Part shown: one piece after another, positions 44,635 through 54,210 of the stretch
Position numbering within the stretch: position 1 is the stretch's first letter
How the letters are laid out: each line of letters opens with the position of its first letter
Assembly (NCBI RefSeq): GCF_046237015.1
Contig: NZ_JBJYIN010000004.1
Location: 186,001 to 250,000 of the forward strand
Length of the DNA stretch: 64,000 bases
From: JBJYIN01 sp046237015
GTDB lineage: Bacteria > Pseudomonadota > Gammaproteobacteria > Enterobacterales > Enterobacteriaceae
Direction: 5' to 3'
Translations under genes and position numbers: made by a program
The notes under the pieces: generated by a model
What the model was told of the DNA's origin: nothing
Databases searched by the model: none
The model's input: the letters and a program-made list of their open reading frames with translations, nothing else

Positions 44635-44678
44635 CGCAGGTTAGCCACTAAAGTATGACGGTATCGCCGAAATAGAAT

Positions 44679-44703
44679 ATCCCCTGCGAAGTAGCAGGGG
44701 ATA
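44679..44703. terminator. Hairpin between rnd and minE
   Basis: TATCCCCTGC gaagta GCAGGGGATA lies between the convergent rnd and minE; likely a shared terminator although T runs are short. Confidence 0.7.
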
Positions 44704-44718
44704 ATTATGGCAAAAATA

Positions 44719-44988
44719 TCATTTAGGCGCGTCTTCCGCCTCTGGCAATGTGACGTTCAGTTCCAACACGGAAATATCATCGCCTTTTTGCTCTAATTGA
44801 ACGGTTACCATTTCAGGATCGATCTGTACATATTTACAGATGACCTCAAGTATATCCCGCTTTAACTGCGGCAGATAATGAGGTTCGCTATCTCCCCGAC
44901 GTCGCTCCGCAACAATAATTTGCAGCCGCTCCTTGGCAATATTGGCTGTCGTTTTTTTGCGGGACAGAAAGAAGTCGAGTAATGCCAT
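44719..44988 (-). CDS. minE: Cell division topological specificity factor MinE
   Basis: MinE (89 residues) stimulates MinD ATPase and drives the pole-to-pole Min oscillation that confines FtsZ to midcell. The N-terminal membrane-targeting and anti-MinCD part (MALLDFFLSRKKTTANIAKERLQIIV) is followed by the dimeric topological domain. It starts 4 bp after minD. The orthologue is near identical in the key region. Confidence 0.97.
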   Translation of the reverse strand: MALLDFFLSRKKTTANIAKERLQIIVAERRRGDSEPHYLPQLKRDILEVICKYVQIDPEMVTVQLEQKGDDISVLELNVTLPEAEDAPK

Positions 44989-44991
44989 AAT

Positions 44992-45804
44992 TTATCCCCC
45001 AAAAAGTCGTTTAAGGAAACTTTTCTTTTCTTCCTCTACAAAACGGAAGGCGCGCTCTTCACCCAACAGGCGATCGACGGTGTCCGCGTAGGCTTTGCCC
45101 GCATCAGATTCGATGTCCAGAATAACGGGTTCGCCTTGGTTAGATGCACGTAGTACAGACTGATCTTCTGGAATCACGCCAACCAGCGGGATCCTCAGAA
45201 TTTCGAGCACATCTTCCATACTTAACATATCACCACGGCTCACTCTGCCCGGATTGTAACGGGTCAACAGCAGGTGTTCTTTGATAGGATCTTCCGAACG
45301 TTCTGCACGTCGAGATTTTGATGACAGGATGCCAAGAATACGGTCGGAGTCACGAACGGAAGAGACTTCCGGGTTGGTGGTTATAACGGCTTCATCGGCA
45401 AAATAGAGTGCCATCAATGCGCCTGTTTCAATCCCAGCGGGTGAGTCACAAACGATGAACTCAAACTCCATGTCACCGAGATCGTTCAATATTTTTTCCA
45501 CACCTTCACGAGTCAACGCATCTTTGTCTCGTGTTTGTGAAGCTGGCAGAATATAGAGGTTTTCCGTGCGTTTATCTTTGATTAACGCTTGATTCAGGGT
45601 CGCATCACCTTGAATAACGTTAACAAAATCATAAACAACCCGGCGTTCACACCCCATAATCAGATCGAGGTTGCGCAGACCGATGTCAAAGTCGATAACA
45701 ACGGTTTTCTTTCCTTTTTGGGCTAAACCGGTAGCAATGGCCGCGCTTGAAGTGGTCTTGCCAACGCCCCCTTTACCCGATGTAACAACAATGATGCGTG
45801 CCAT
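44992..45804 (-). CDS. minD: Septum-site determining ATPase MinD
   Basis: MinD binds the membrane as an ATP dimer and recruits MinC. The 270-residue protein has the deviant Walker A GKGGVGKTT (10-18), FDIGLRNLD, DSPAGIE, and a C-terminal amphipathic membrane helix (EEEKKSFLKRLFGG). Start at 45804 (MARIIVVTSG) is chosen by alignment; the frame is open 17 codons further. 90 bp from minC, 3 bp to minE. Confidence 0.97.
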   Translation of the reverse strand: MARIIVVTSGKGGVGKTTSSAAIATGLAQKGKKTVVIDFDIGLRNLDLIMGCERRVVYDFVNVIQGDATLNQALIKDKRTENLYILPASQTRDKDALTREGVEKILNDLGDMEFEFIVCDSPAGIETGALMALYFADEAVITTNPEVSSVRDSDRILGILSSKSRRAERSEDPIKEHLLLTRYNPGRVSRGDMLSMEDVLEILRIPLVGVIPEDQSVLRASNQGEPVILDIESDAGKAYADTVDRLLGEERAFRFVEEEKKSFLKRLFGG

Positions 45805-45894
45805 AAATGTTTCCTTGTTAAAGGGTTCAGGACTTATGCCTTCAGGCCGTTGCAACCGTTATTCTAGTCACGGTGACGCCTTATGGCACAGGTA

Positions 45895-46581
45895 CTAATC
45901 TAGAGGTTTTATGTTTAAAACATTGTCCAGCAGGTTCAGGTTTATCCTTGCTGCCTGCCCGAAATATGAAGCCGGTATCTGATCGCTTAGCCAATAACGC
46001 CCGGCGATAGAAACCAGTTCTGCGGCCAGATGCGTACAGAAAATTTGGCTTTGTACATCACCTGACACGCCAGCAAGTGCACGTCCACGCATCATGCCAT
46101 AAATATGGATATTGCCGTCGGCAATCACCTCTGCACCCGCGCTGACACTGCTGGTTACGATCAAATCGCAGTTTCTGGCGTAAATCTGCTGACCAGAGCG
46201 TATCGGCGTATTAATCACTTTGGTTTTGGTTGCGACGGGAACGGCTGTAACGGGCTCTGCCTGGCGGCGCTGTTCTTTGCCTTCGCTCAACAAAGGGAGG
46301 CCAGCTAGCGTAATGGCGCGTTTCAACTGTTCGTCTTTACAGCCGCTGACGCCCACAACACGCAATCCGGTTGATGCGATTGCCTGTTGTAATTTTATCC
46401 AGTCCGTTTCCGCCATCAAGGCGGCAACATTAAGCACCACGGGCGCATTTTTAAGAAAAGCCGGTGCTTGCTCAATCTTTTCCTGCAATGCCTGATAAAT
46501 TACCTCGGGTTGGGAATCATGCAAATGAACAACCGATAAGGTAAAGCTGCTGCCTTTTAGTTCTATTGGCGTTTGTGACAT
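45895..46581 (-). CDS. minC: Septum-site determining inhibitor MinC
   Basis: MinC blocks FtsZ polymerisation away from midcell. The 228-residue protein has the N-terminal FtsZ-binding domain (1-100) and a beta-helical C-terminal dimerisation and MinD-binding domain with RSGQQIYARNCDLIV and YGMMRGRALAGVSGD. First gene of minCDE, divergent from ycgL. Some residues in the linker (KEQRRQAEPVTAVPVATKTK) are variable in the family. Confidence 0.97.
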   Translation of the reverse strand: MSQTPIELKGSSFTLSVVHLHDSQPEVIYQALQEKIEQAPAFLKNAPVVLNVAALMAETDWIKLQQAIASTGLRVVGVSGCKDEQLKRAITLAGLPLLSEGKEQRRQAEPVTAVPVATKTKVINTPIRSGQQIYARNCDLIVTSSVSAGAEVIADGNIHIYGMMRGRALAGVSGDVQSQIFCTHLAAELVSIAGRYWLSDQIPASYFGQAARINLNLLDNVLNIKPLD

Positions 46582-46717
46582 CTATCCTGACTCAGTTTCA
46601 GCATCTTTTAATCCCTAGAGTAACATTTAAGGCATGATATTCCAGAGCGCTGTAAGCATGTTATAGTCACAATTATATACAGGCAAGACGCCATTCCCAT
46701 TAAATAGAGTAAAAAAA

Positions 46718-46975
46718 ATGTTTTGTGTGATCTATCGAAGTTCCCAACGTGACCAAACTTATCTTTATGTCGAAAAAAAAGACGATTTTTCGCGTGTGCC
46801 GGAAGAACTAATGAAAAGTTTTGGCGTACCCCATTTGGCCATGTTATTACCGCTGGATGGCAGTAAGAAGCTGGCTAATGCTGACCTTGAAAAGGTCAAA
46901 CAAGCGCTTCAGGATCAGGGATTTTATCTACAGGTTCCGCCACCGCCAGAATCGTTATTAAAAGCGAAATGGTAA
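46718..46975 (+). CDS. ycgL: YcgL domain protein
   Basis: The 85-residue protein matches E. coli YcgL, a small alpha/beta protein of unknown function conserved in gammaproteobacteria next to minC or rnd. The segment FGVPHLAMLLPLDGSKKLAN is the family hallmark. It begins 136 bp from minC, reading the other way. Confidence 0.93.
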   Translation: MFCVIYRSSQRDQTYLYVEKKDDFSRVPEELMKSFGVPHLAMLLPLDGSKKLANADLEKVKQALQDQGFYLQVPPPPESLLKAKW

Positions 46976-47158
46976 ATGTAAAAAATTAATACGACGTTTA
47001 TTTTTCAGATAATGCCGCAATCATAATATGGCGCTGTCGAGTATTTAAAAACGGTGGTGCTGATGAATAATCCGATTGGTTAAAATAATAGAGTTTCCTG
47101 TTCAACCGATATCGGTGCCAGGCTCGGAATTGATTATTGTCATGGATAGCGATGCACT

Positions 47159-47329
47159 GGCTCGTTTTATTCGAAAGTGATTTTCTGCGACAGTGGTGAT
47201 GCCAGTGGCAGAAATTTTGTTTTGGATCGCGTAAAAGGTATGGCGGTTCGTCGTGAGTCACGACTGGACAACAAACTATTTTTACCGTATTGCATTGTAT
47301 ATGATGATGCTTTGATGCCGCCAAATTGA
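47159..47329 (+). pseudogene. Coding-like fragment of an unrecognised gene
   Basis: After an in-frame stop, one frame reads 56 codons to TGA at 47327-47329 (GSFYSKVIFCDSGDASGR ... DRVKGMAVRRE ... LFLPYCIVYDDALMPPN). The amino acid composition and codon use (GTT CGT CGT GAG, CTG GAC) look like a real protein end, but no start codon with ribosome site precedes it, so it may be the 3' remnant of a lost gene. I do not recognise the family. It fills part of the 400-bp gap between ycgL and ycgM; the remainder shows nothing. Confidence 0.35.
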
Positions 47330-47373
47330 GGTGTGCGTCGCGATGATTTCACAGACAGGGCAGGAGAATATCC

Positions 47374-48030
47374 ATGTATCAACACAGAGACTGGCAGGGG
47401 GCATTGCTTGATTTCCCGGTCAACAAAGTCGTGTGTGTCGGCAGTAACTATTCTGAACACATTAAAGAAATGGGGAGTGCAACACCAACCGAGCCGGTGT
47501 TGTTCATTAAACCTGAAACATCGCTATGTGATTTGCGCCAGCCAGTGGCTATTCCTAAAAACCTGGGCTCGGTCCATCACGAAGTTGAACTGGCTGTGCT
47601 CATTGGCACGCCGTTAAAGCAGGCGAATGAAGAACGAGTGGCTCGCGCTATTGCCGGTTATGGTGTGGCGCTGGATCTAACGTTACGTGATTTACAGTCT
47701 GAATTTAAAAAGGCCGGACAACCGTGGGAGAAAGCAAAAGCGTTCGACGGTTCTTGTCCTATTTCCGGTTTTATCCCGGTATCAGAGTTTGTTGACCCAC
47801 AGCAAACCGAATTGAGCGTGAAGGTGAACGAGGAGATTCGTCAGCAGGGCAACACCCGCGACATGATCACACCGATTTTGCCACTGATTGCTTATATGAG
47901 CCGATTTTTCACCCTGAGAGCGGGGGATATCATCCTGACGGGAACGCCGAAGGGCGTAGGGCCGATCCAATCTGGTGATATGTTAAAAATTACGATCAAC
48001 GATCGCTCGCTGAATACGCGTATCATCTAA
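47374..48030 (+). CDS. ycgM: Fumarylacetoacetate hydrolase-family protein YcgM
   Basis: The 218-residue enzyme belongs to the FAH superfamily (acylpyruvate hydrolase or oxaloacetate decarboxylase type). Metal-binding glutamates lie in VHHEVELAVLIG, and GIALDLTLRDLQ-type (here GVALDLTLRDLQSE) and GDIILTGTPKGVGPI motifs are present. E. coli YcgM is the counterpart; exact substrate is uncertain. Gene order with ycgL and ycgN is conserved. Confidence 0.93.
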   Translation: MYQHRDWQGALLDFPVNKVVCVGSNYSEHIKEMGSATPTEPVLFIKPETSLCDLRQPVAIPKNLGSVHHEVELAVLIGTPLKQANEERVARAIAGYGVALDLTLRDLQSEFKKAGQPWEKAKAFDGSCPISGFIPVSEFVDPQQTELSVKVNEEIRQQGNTRDMITPILPLIAYMSRFFTLRAGDIILTGTPKGVGPIQSGDMLKITINDRSLNTRII

Positions 48031-48035
48031 TCACC

Positions 48036-48067
48036 TTGCTACCCGTTCCCATATGAATGGGTAGCAA
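48036..48067 (+). terminator. Possible terminator of ycgM
   Basis: TTGCTACCC and GGGTAGCAA form a 9-bp stem with a 14-base loop right after ycgM; no T run follows, so termination strength is uncertain. Confidence 0.45.
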
Positions 48068-48131
48068 AACTTGCTCCCGCCTGCTAAACCCGTTATATAG
48101 ACCACCCAAAAAAGATTAACTGGAAAAGAAA

Positions 48132-48581
48132 ATGACTGAACGCCTTCCTTTTTGGCAACGTAAAACATTGTCAGAGATGTCCGATAATGAGTGGGAGTCA
48201 TTGTGTGATGGCTGCGGTCAGTGCTGTTTAAACAAGCTGATTGATGAGGATACCGAGGAGATCTATTTTACCAATGTAGCCTGTAACCAATTGAATATCA
48301 AAAGCTGTCAGTGTCGTCATTATGAGCATCGTTTCGAATATGAACCGGACTGCATCAAACTGACTCGGGAAAATTTACTGACCTTCAATTGGCTACCGGC
48401 CACCTGTGCTTACCGACTCATCAACGAAGGAGAAGCGTTACCACACTGGCATCCGTTGATTACGGGCTCAAAGACGGCAATGCATGGAGAACGCATTTCG
48501 GTTCGTCATATTGCCGTGAGAGAGAGTGAGGTTATTGACTGGCAAGATCACATATTGAACAAACCAGCGTGGGCGAGGTAA
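48132..48581 (+). CDS. ycgN: UPF0260 cysteine-cluster protein YcgN
   Basis: The 149-residue protein matches E. coli YcgN. Eight cysteines stand out, clustered as CDGCGQCC (25-32), then NVACNQLNIKSCQCRHY, PDC and ATC. This is a YkgJ/UPF0260-type putative zinc or iron chelating protein of unknown function. Follows ycgM by about 100 bp. Confidence 0.9.
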   Translation: MTERLPFWQRKTLSEMSDNEWESLCDGCGQCCLNKLIDEDTEEIYFTNVACNQLNIKSCQCRHYEHRFEYEPDCIKLTRENLLTFNWLPATCAYRLINEGEALPHWHPLITGSKTAMHGERISVRHIAVRESEVIDWQDHILNKPAWAR

Positions 48582-48668
48582 ACATAATCACGGTTCTTCC
48601 CTGTGCAATTCTCAATATGCTGTATAATTTTAATACAACAGCAACAAACAGCATGAGGGGGAAGACAA

Positions 48669-48866
48669 ATGGTCAACTTTGAAAAAATCATTATTCAATA
48701 TAGCGATCAGTACACGGATTTTGCGGCTTCCACCATTGCTTTTATGGAAAGCCAGCATAAGGCCATTAACGCTGACGAGGTGTCGAAAAATATCCCTACG
48801 GAAAAAAGACAATTTTTCAAAGACAGATTAGTCCACTACAGGCATATCTATCGCCCTCAGCAGTAG
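48669..48866 (+). CDS. Small hypothetical protein, 65 aa
   Basis: ATG at 48669 with GAGGGGGAAGAC upstream gives a good ribosome site. The 65-residue product (MVNFEKIIIQYSDQYTDFAA...) is soluble-looking, Tyr/Gln-rich with a basic second half (EKRQFFKDRLVHYRHIY). No membrane segment, signal or cysteine is seen and I do not recognise a family. It has its own promoter-like AT-rich upstream region (TATAATTTTAATAC near 48622) and a terminator after it, so it is probably a real gene. Confidence 0.7.
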   Translation: MVNFEKIIIQYSDQYTDFAASTIAFMESQHKAINADEVSKNIPTEKRQFFKDRLVHYRHIYRPQQ

Positions 48867-48902
48867 AAAATGGAGAGATCTGTGTTTTGCCCGTCACACG
48901 CT

Positions 48903-48926
48903 AGCCCGGGTGTGAACCCGGGCTTT
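48903..48926. terminator. Terminator between the small gene and dsbB
   Basis: AGCCCGGGT gtga ACCCGGGCTTTT is a strong intrinsic terminator between convergent genes. Confidence 0.93.
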
Positions 48927-48942
48927 TGTCTCTTTTACTGTC

Positions 48943-49473
48943 TTAGCGGCTGAAAAGATCGCGACGTTTAGGACGGAACGGCTGAGCAATCAGAACCAAC
49001 ACGGCGATCAGCAAGTAAGCGGCGAAAATCCCCACTAACCATTGTGTCATTTCCAAAGATAAAAACTGCCACTGACGTTCAGAACAGTCTCCAGAAGCGC
49101 TGAAAACGGCGGGAAGCCATTTGTCTAATGGTAACCAGGACGGAAAGTTGACAAAGAAATCACAAATGTTGAAAGGAGAAGGATTAAGCTGCATATCGGT
49201 CTGTTTCCAGGCGAGAAGCAAACCTTCATAGGCACTATAGATCCAAAGTCCAATAGCGGGGTAGCGCAGTAAACTCGCCGGCGCAATGGCCCCCAGCAAA
49301 CCGGCTCCCATGATACCGAAAAGGGCACTGCGTTGGTAAATACACAGCACGCATGGCTTTAAGAGCATAACGTGCTGGAAATAAAGCGCGACCAATTCCA
49401 GAATTAAGGCCGTCAACGCCATTAACAACCAGGCGCCACGTCCACGTGAGCAACGATTAAGAAATCGCAACAT
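48943..49473 (-). CDS. dsbB: Disulfide-bond formation protein DsbB
   Basis: DsbB reoxidises periplasmic DsbA and hands electrons to quinones. The 176-residue inner-membrane protein has four helices and the two redox pairs Cys41/Cys44 (KPCVLCIYQR) and Cys104/Cys130, exactly as in E. coli. Single gene, upstream ERIC element separating it from nhaB. Confidence 0.97.
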   Translation of the reverse strand: MLRFLNRCSRGRGAWLLMALTALILELVALYFQHVMLLKPCVLCIYQRSALFGIMGAGLLGAIAPASLLRYPAIGLWIYSAYEGLLLAWKQTDMQLNPSPFNICDFFVNFPSWLPLDKWLPAVFSASGDCSERQWQFLSLEMTQWLVGIFAAYLLIAVLVLIAQPFRPKRRDLFSR

Positions 49474-49549
49474 AACAAATATTCCATGCTAAAAACGATC
49501 GAGTTAGCAGTGTAAACCAATTGAGTTTCACCACCATCATTTCACTGTG

Positions 49550-49676
<127 letters not shown>

Positions 49677-49784
49677 AAACGTAACAATCTATTTTATTAA
49701 AACTTTTTCTTTAATTTCGAAGCAAGGGGGCAGATCTGATTTTGATATCATCTCTTCCCCCATCACTATACACGATTGTGACAA

Positions 49785-51362
49785 TTAGTGGCTGCCAGAT
49801 ATGGGGAAATCAGGCGCGGAAATCCAGTGTTGTTGCAACAGGAAATCGGTAAAAGGCACTAACGTGTATTCAACGCAAAGTAGCCCAACCAGCGTCATGA
49901 CGATCGTATAAGGCAGCGCCATGATAACCATGCGTCCATAAGAAAGACGAATGAGTGGTGCCAGGGCCGAAGTCAGCAAAAACAGAAAAGCGGCCTGACC
50001 GTTCGGTGTCGCAACCGATGGCAAGTTGGTTCCGGTATTAATGGCGACAGCCAACAGCTCAAACTGCCGTAGAGAAATGGCGCCGTTTTCAAACGCATTA
50101 CGTGCTTCAGTAATGTAAACCGAGCCAACAAATACGTTGTCGGAAATAGAGGAAAGCAGGCCATTAAACAGATAAAACAGGGTAAGTTGCGAACTTTCGG
50201 ACGATTGCAATACGTAATGAATGATCGGACTGAAAAGTTGCTGATCGATGATGACGGCGACAACCGAGAAAAATACGGTCAGGAGCGCGGTGAACGGCAG
50301 GGCATCCTGAAATGCTTTACCAATCGCATGTTCTTCGGTAATACCGCCAAAGGTTGTCGCCATAATAATGACGGAAAGGCCGATCAAGCCGACTTCGGCC
50401 AAATGAAAGGCCAATGCCACAATTAACCAAATACCGATAATGGCCTGAACAACTAATCTCCCTTTATCTTGCGGCGTACGTTTCTCCGTCATTTTTTGAT
50501 CGTAATCTTCCAAGACGCTACGCACGTTTCCAGGTAACGTTGCGCCGTAACCAAATAGTTTGAAACGCTCAACCAATACACAGGTCAAGATACCGCAAAT
50601 AAAAACCGGGATGGTAACGGATGACATACGCAGGAAGAAACTCACAAAATCCCATCCGGCGCTTTTAGCGATAATCAAATTCTGTGGTTCACCGACCATT
50701 GTCATCACGCCACCCAGCGCGGTACCGACGCCAGCGTGCATTAATAAACTGCGTAAAAATGCCCGAAATTGATCGAGTGTATTTCTATGATCGGTATCGA
50801 TCAGCTTACTGTCATCGGTGATGTCAGCATCATCGGTATTCTGGCTAGAGGCTACGCGATGATAGATGCCGTAGAAACCGATGGCGACGCTGATGACAAC
50901 GGCGATGACGGTTAAAGCATCTAAAAACGCAGAAAGAAATGCGGCGGCAAGACAAAAAGCTAATGACAGCAGCGTTTTGGAGTGAATATTAAGGAGTAGT
51001 TTAGTGAACACAAACAGCAGTAATTGCTTCATAAAATAGATGCCGGCAACCATAAAGACCAGCAATAGCAGTACTTCGATATTTCCGGTGACTTCATGCC
51101 AGACTTGCGTTGCGCTGGTCATGCCAATAAATACCGCTTGTAACGCCAGCAACCCACCTGGCTGTAGCGGATAACATTTCAGCGCCATTCCTAACGTAAA
51201 AATGAATTCAACCACCAGCAACCATCCCGCCCAGAATGGACTGACGAAATAAAACAGAAGCGGGTTGATAATCAAGAAACTGAAAATCGTTAACTTGTAC
51301 CAATTAGGCGACTGGCCTAGAAAATTTTTTAATAGTATTTGATACATGGGCATGCTTGTCAT
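49785..51362 (-). CDS. nhaB: Na+/H+ antiporter NhaB
   Basis: NhaB exchanges sodium for protons, helping salt and pH tolerance. The 525-residue inner-membrane protein has about twelve helices and family stretches such as VGTALGGVMTMVGEPQNLII and SDNVFVGSVYITEARNAF. Start at 51362 is supported by AAGGAAAGG 8 bases upstream. Divergent from fadR, as in E. coli. Confidence 0.96.
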   Translation of the reverse strand: MTSMPMYQILLKNFLGQSPNWYKLTIFSFLIINPLLFYFVSPFWAGWLLVVEFIFTLGMALKCYPLQPGGLLALQAVFIGMTSATQVWHEVTGNIEVLLLLVFMVAGIYFMKQLLLFVFTKLLLNIHSKTLLSLAFCLAAAFLSAFLDALTVIAVVISVAIGFYGIYHRVASSQNTDDADITDDSKLIDTDHRNTLDQFRAFLRSLLMHAGVGTALGGVMTMVGEPQNLIIAKSAGWDFVSFFLRMSSVTIPVFICGILTCVLVERFKLFGYGATLPGNVRSVLEDYDQKMTEKRTPQDKGRLVVQAIIGIWLIVALAFHLAEVGLIGLSVIIMATTFGGITEEHAIGKAFQDALPFTALLTVFFSVVAVIIDQQLFSPIIHYVLQSSESSQLTLFYLFNGLLSSISDNVFVGSVYITEARNAFENGAISLRQFELLAVAINTGTNLPSVATPNGQAAFLFLLTSALAPLIRLSYGRMVIMALPYTIVMTLVGLLCVEYTLVPFTDFLLQQHWISAPDFPISGSH

Positions 51363-51636
51363 GCGAAGTGCCTTTCCTTATTGTTAACCCATCGTATATC
51401 AAAAACACATCAATTGGCTGTGTCTTGGATGATAGCGAGTATGTAAGTGTTGGTGGAGAACATCATAACGTAATCAAGCAGAGAGTATATTGTCGTTACG
51501 CGCAATGGTTTGTTTGTAATCACAGTTTTACTTTGAATTTGTTTTATGTGTGGTTGCTCTGCTATGTCATGGTTCTTTCGTCTGGTATGATGAGATCAGC
51601 TGTCATCGGTAAATATCGCTACGGAATATCAAACTC

Positions 51637-52356
51637 ATGGTTATAAAGGCGCAAAGTCCGGCCGGATTCGCGGAAGAATATATTATTGAAAGTATATGGA
51701 ATAACCGCTTTCCTCCAGGTTCAATTCTGCCAGCAGAAAGAGAGCTTTCTGAATTGATCGGGGTCACGCGTACCACTTTGCGCGAGGTGCTTCAGCGTTT
51801 GGCTCGAGATGGTTGGTTAACGATACAGCACGGTAAACCGACGAAAATCAATAACTTCTGGGAAACATCCGGCCTGAATATTCTGGAGACGCTAGCAAGG
51901 CTCGATCACGATAGCGTACCGCAGTTAATTGATAATCTTCTGGCAGTACGTACCAACATTGCGGCGATTTTTATTCGTACGGCATTACGTCAACATCCTG
52001 AGAAAACCCGTGAAGTGCTGACGCAAACCGGAGTGGTGGATGATAATGCCGACGCTTTTGCTCAGCTTGATTATGACGTTTTTCGTGGGCTGGCTTTCGC
52101 TTCCGGTAATCCGATTTATGGCCTTATTCTTAATGGATTGAAGGGGCTGTATATTCGTGTTGGGCGCTACTATTTCTCTAACCCTGATGCTCGCAAACTC
52201 GCGATGGATTTTTATCGTCGCCTGGAAGATTTATGTCGCGACGGGTTGTATGAACAGGTGATGGATGTTGTCAGACACTACGGTAAAGAAAGCGGCGCGA
52301 TTTGGCACAGCATGCAGAGTACGATCCCTCGAGATATCGCTGAAATTCGCCGTTAA
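51637..52356 (+). CDS. fadR: Fatty acid metabolism regulator FadR
   Basis: FadR is the GntR-family regulator that represses fatty acid degradation genes and activates unsaturated fatty acid synthesis genes until long-chain acyl-CoA binds. The 239-residue protein has an N-terminal winged helix (about 1-75, with LSELIGVTRTTLREVLQRLA) and the FadR acyl-CoA-binding helical domain. A possible target, fadD, is in the same window. Confidence 0.97.
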   Translation: MVIKAQSPAGFAEEYIIESIWNNRFPPGSILPAERELSELIGVTRTTLREVLQRLARDGWLTIQHGKPTKINNFWETSGLNILETLARLDHDSVPQLIDNLLAVRTNIAAIFIRTALRQHPEKTREVLTQTGVVDDNADAFAQLDYDVFRGLAFASGNPIYGLILNGLKGLYIRVGRYYFSNPDARKLAMDFYRRLEDLCRDGLYEQVMDVVRHYGKESGAIWHSMQSTIPRDIAEIRR

Positions 52357-52414
52357 GTCCGCTTTGGGGTACGCAGAAGACTGAATACCCCAGAGCGCTT
52401 ATCCTGTCAAAATG

Positions 52415-53950
52415 TCATGCCGATGTATTCCTCGGCGGGCATCGCTCCAATAATTCCACGCTACCATCGGTGTTGGCTTGCTCAAGATAGACATCAAACC
52501 CCCACAGACGATGGACGTGTTTCATCACTTCATGGCTACTTTTATCCAGCGGTGCGCGGTTATGAGGAATGTAACGCAGTGTGAGTGAACGATTACCGCG
52601 CAAATCTACGTTCCATACCTGGATATTGGGCTCCAGATGGCTCAGATTATATTGAGCGGATAGCTCCTGACGAATTAAGCGATAGCCTTCTTCGTCGTGG
52701 ATAGCTGCAATTTCCAGATAGTTATTGTGATCGTCGTCCAGAACGGTAAACATTCTGAAATCACGCATGATTTTGGGTGACAGAAACTGGCTGATAAAAC
52801 TTTCATCTTTGAAGTTCTGCATGGCAAAATGCAGCGTATCGAGCCAGTCTTTACCGGCGATATCCGGAAACCAGTAACGATCCTCGTCCGTCGGCGACTG
52901 ACAAATACGCTTGATATCCTGAAACATGGCAAAACCCAGCGCATAAGGGTTAATGCCGTTGTAATACGGGCTATTATACGGTGGCTGGTAAATGACATTG
53001 GTATGGCTGTGCAGAAACTCCAACATGAAACGCTCAGAAACCCGGCCTTCATCATAAAGGTGATTGAGAATGGAGTAATGCCAGAACGTGGCCCAGCCTT
53101 CATTCATCACCTGAGTCTGTTTCTGTGGATAGAAATACTGACTGACTTTACGTACGATGCGCAGAATCTCACGTTGCCAGGGTTCAAGAAGCGGGGCGTT
53201 TTTTTCCATAAAATAGAGCAGGTTTTCCTGTGGTTCTTGCGGAAAACGGCGGGCTTGCTCCGTGGCGATGCCTTGTTCTCGTCTCGGTAGCGTTTTCCAT
53301 AGATCGTTAACCTGACTTTGTAGATATTCCTCACGACTTTTTTGCCGGGATTTTTCTTCTTCGAGAGAGATTTTCTGCGGTCGTTTATAGCGGTCAACAC
53401 CATAGTTCATTAACGCATGGCAAGAATCCAGTAAGCGCTCAACCTCTTCAACGCCATAACGCTCTTCGCATTGCGAAATATACTGTCTGGCAAAAATAAG
53501 GTAATCAACAATTGAGCCTGCATCGGTCCAACTGCGAAACAGATAATTGCCTTTAAAAAACGAGTTGTGCCCATAGCAGGCATGCGCCATGACCAGTGCT
53601 TGCATCGGCAGGGTGTTTTCTTCCATAAGATAAGCAATACAAGGATCGGAATTAATGACGATCTCATAAGCTAATCCTTGCTGACCCTGTTTGTAACGCT
53701 GCTCCGTTTCAATGAATTTTTTCCCGAATGACCAGTGGGCATAATTGATTGGCATACCAATACTGGAATAGGCATCCATCATTTGCTCTGAAGTAATCAC
53801 TTCGATTTGATGTGGATAGGTATCCAGACGATATAATTTTGCCACTCGATCTATCTCATCGAGGTAGACCTGCAATAATTCAAACGTCCAGTCCGGTCCA
53901 TCGCTCAGGCGATGTGTTTTTTTTGCCTGACGATCTGTTGATATAGCCAT
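52415..53950 (-). CDS. ycgB: SpoVR-family protein YcgB
   Basis: The 511-residue orthologue of E. coli YcgB belongs to the SpoVR family. Hallmarks include AHACYGHNSFFKGNYLF, MNEGWATFWHYSILNHLYDE and GINPYALGFAMFQDIKRI. It has no known enzymatic activity; in many bacteria it is encoded with the kinase PrkA/YeaG and YeaH, both present 5 kb to the right. Start at 53950 (MAISTDRQ) is preferred over 53968 by alignment and the GGGGG ribosome region. Confidence 0.94.
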   Translation of the reverse strand: MAISTDRQAKKTHRLSDGPDWTFELLQVYLDEIDRVAKLYRLDTYPHQIEVITSEQMMDAYSSIGMPINYAHWSFGKKFIETEQRYKQGQQGLAYEIVINSDPCIAYLMEENTLPMQALVMAHACYGHNSFFKGNYLFRSWTDAGSIVDYLIFARQYISQCEERYGVEEVERLLDSCHALMNYGVDRYKRPQKISLEEEKSRQKSREEYLQSQVNDLWKTLPRREQGIATEQARRFPQEPQENLLYFMEKNAPLLEPWQREILRIVRKVSQYFYPQKQTQVMNEGWATFWHYSILNHLYDEGRVSERFMLEFLHSHTNVIYQPPYNSPYYNGINPYALGFAMFQDIKRICQSPTDEDRYWFPDIAGKDWLDTLHFAMQNFKDESFISQFLSPKIMRDFRMFTVLDDDHNNYLEIAAIHDEEGYRLIRQELSAQYNLSHLEPNIQVWNVDLRGNRSLTLRYIPHNRAPLDKSSHEVMKHVHRLWGFDVYLEQANTDGSVELLERCPPRNTSA

Positions 53951-54210
53951 TAGCGCGCCCCCTAACATACCAGTCTGAACGGTATGGTTCAGACATTATT
54001 AATCGTAGCTTAATCTGATAAAAATGATGAAAAAACGGTGGGTTGGGGCGGAATAATCGATTATGGCTATGCCATGAGCTTAATGACAATGATGATCTAA
54101 GTGCTAGAGTAATGCCATGCTTCAGCGATAAACGGCTTTTTTATTCTTGTTGATATATTGCTAACCAGCGCACTGGATGGTGATCAGAAAAAATCAGGAG
54201 GATGAAGAGA

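Noticed and set aside
46998..47460. Minus-strand open frames between ycgL and ycgM
   Set aside because: No ribosome sites or family features; they overlap the better plus-strand fragment and ycgM.
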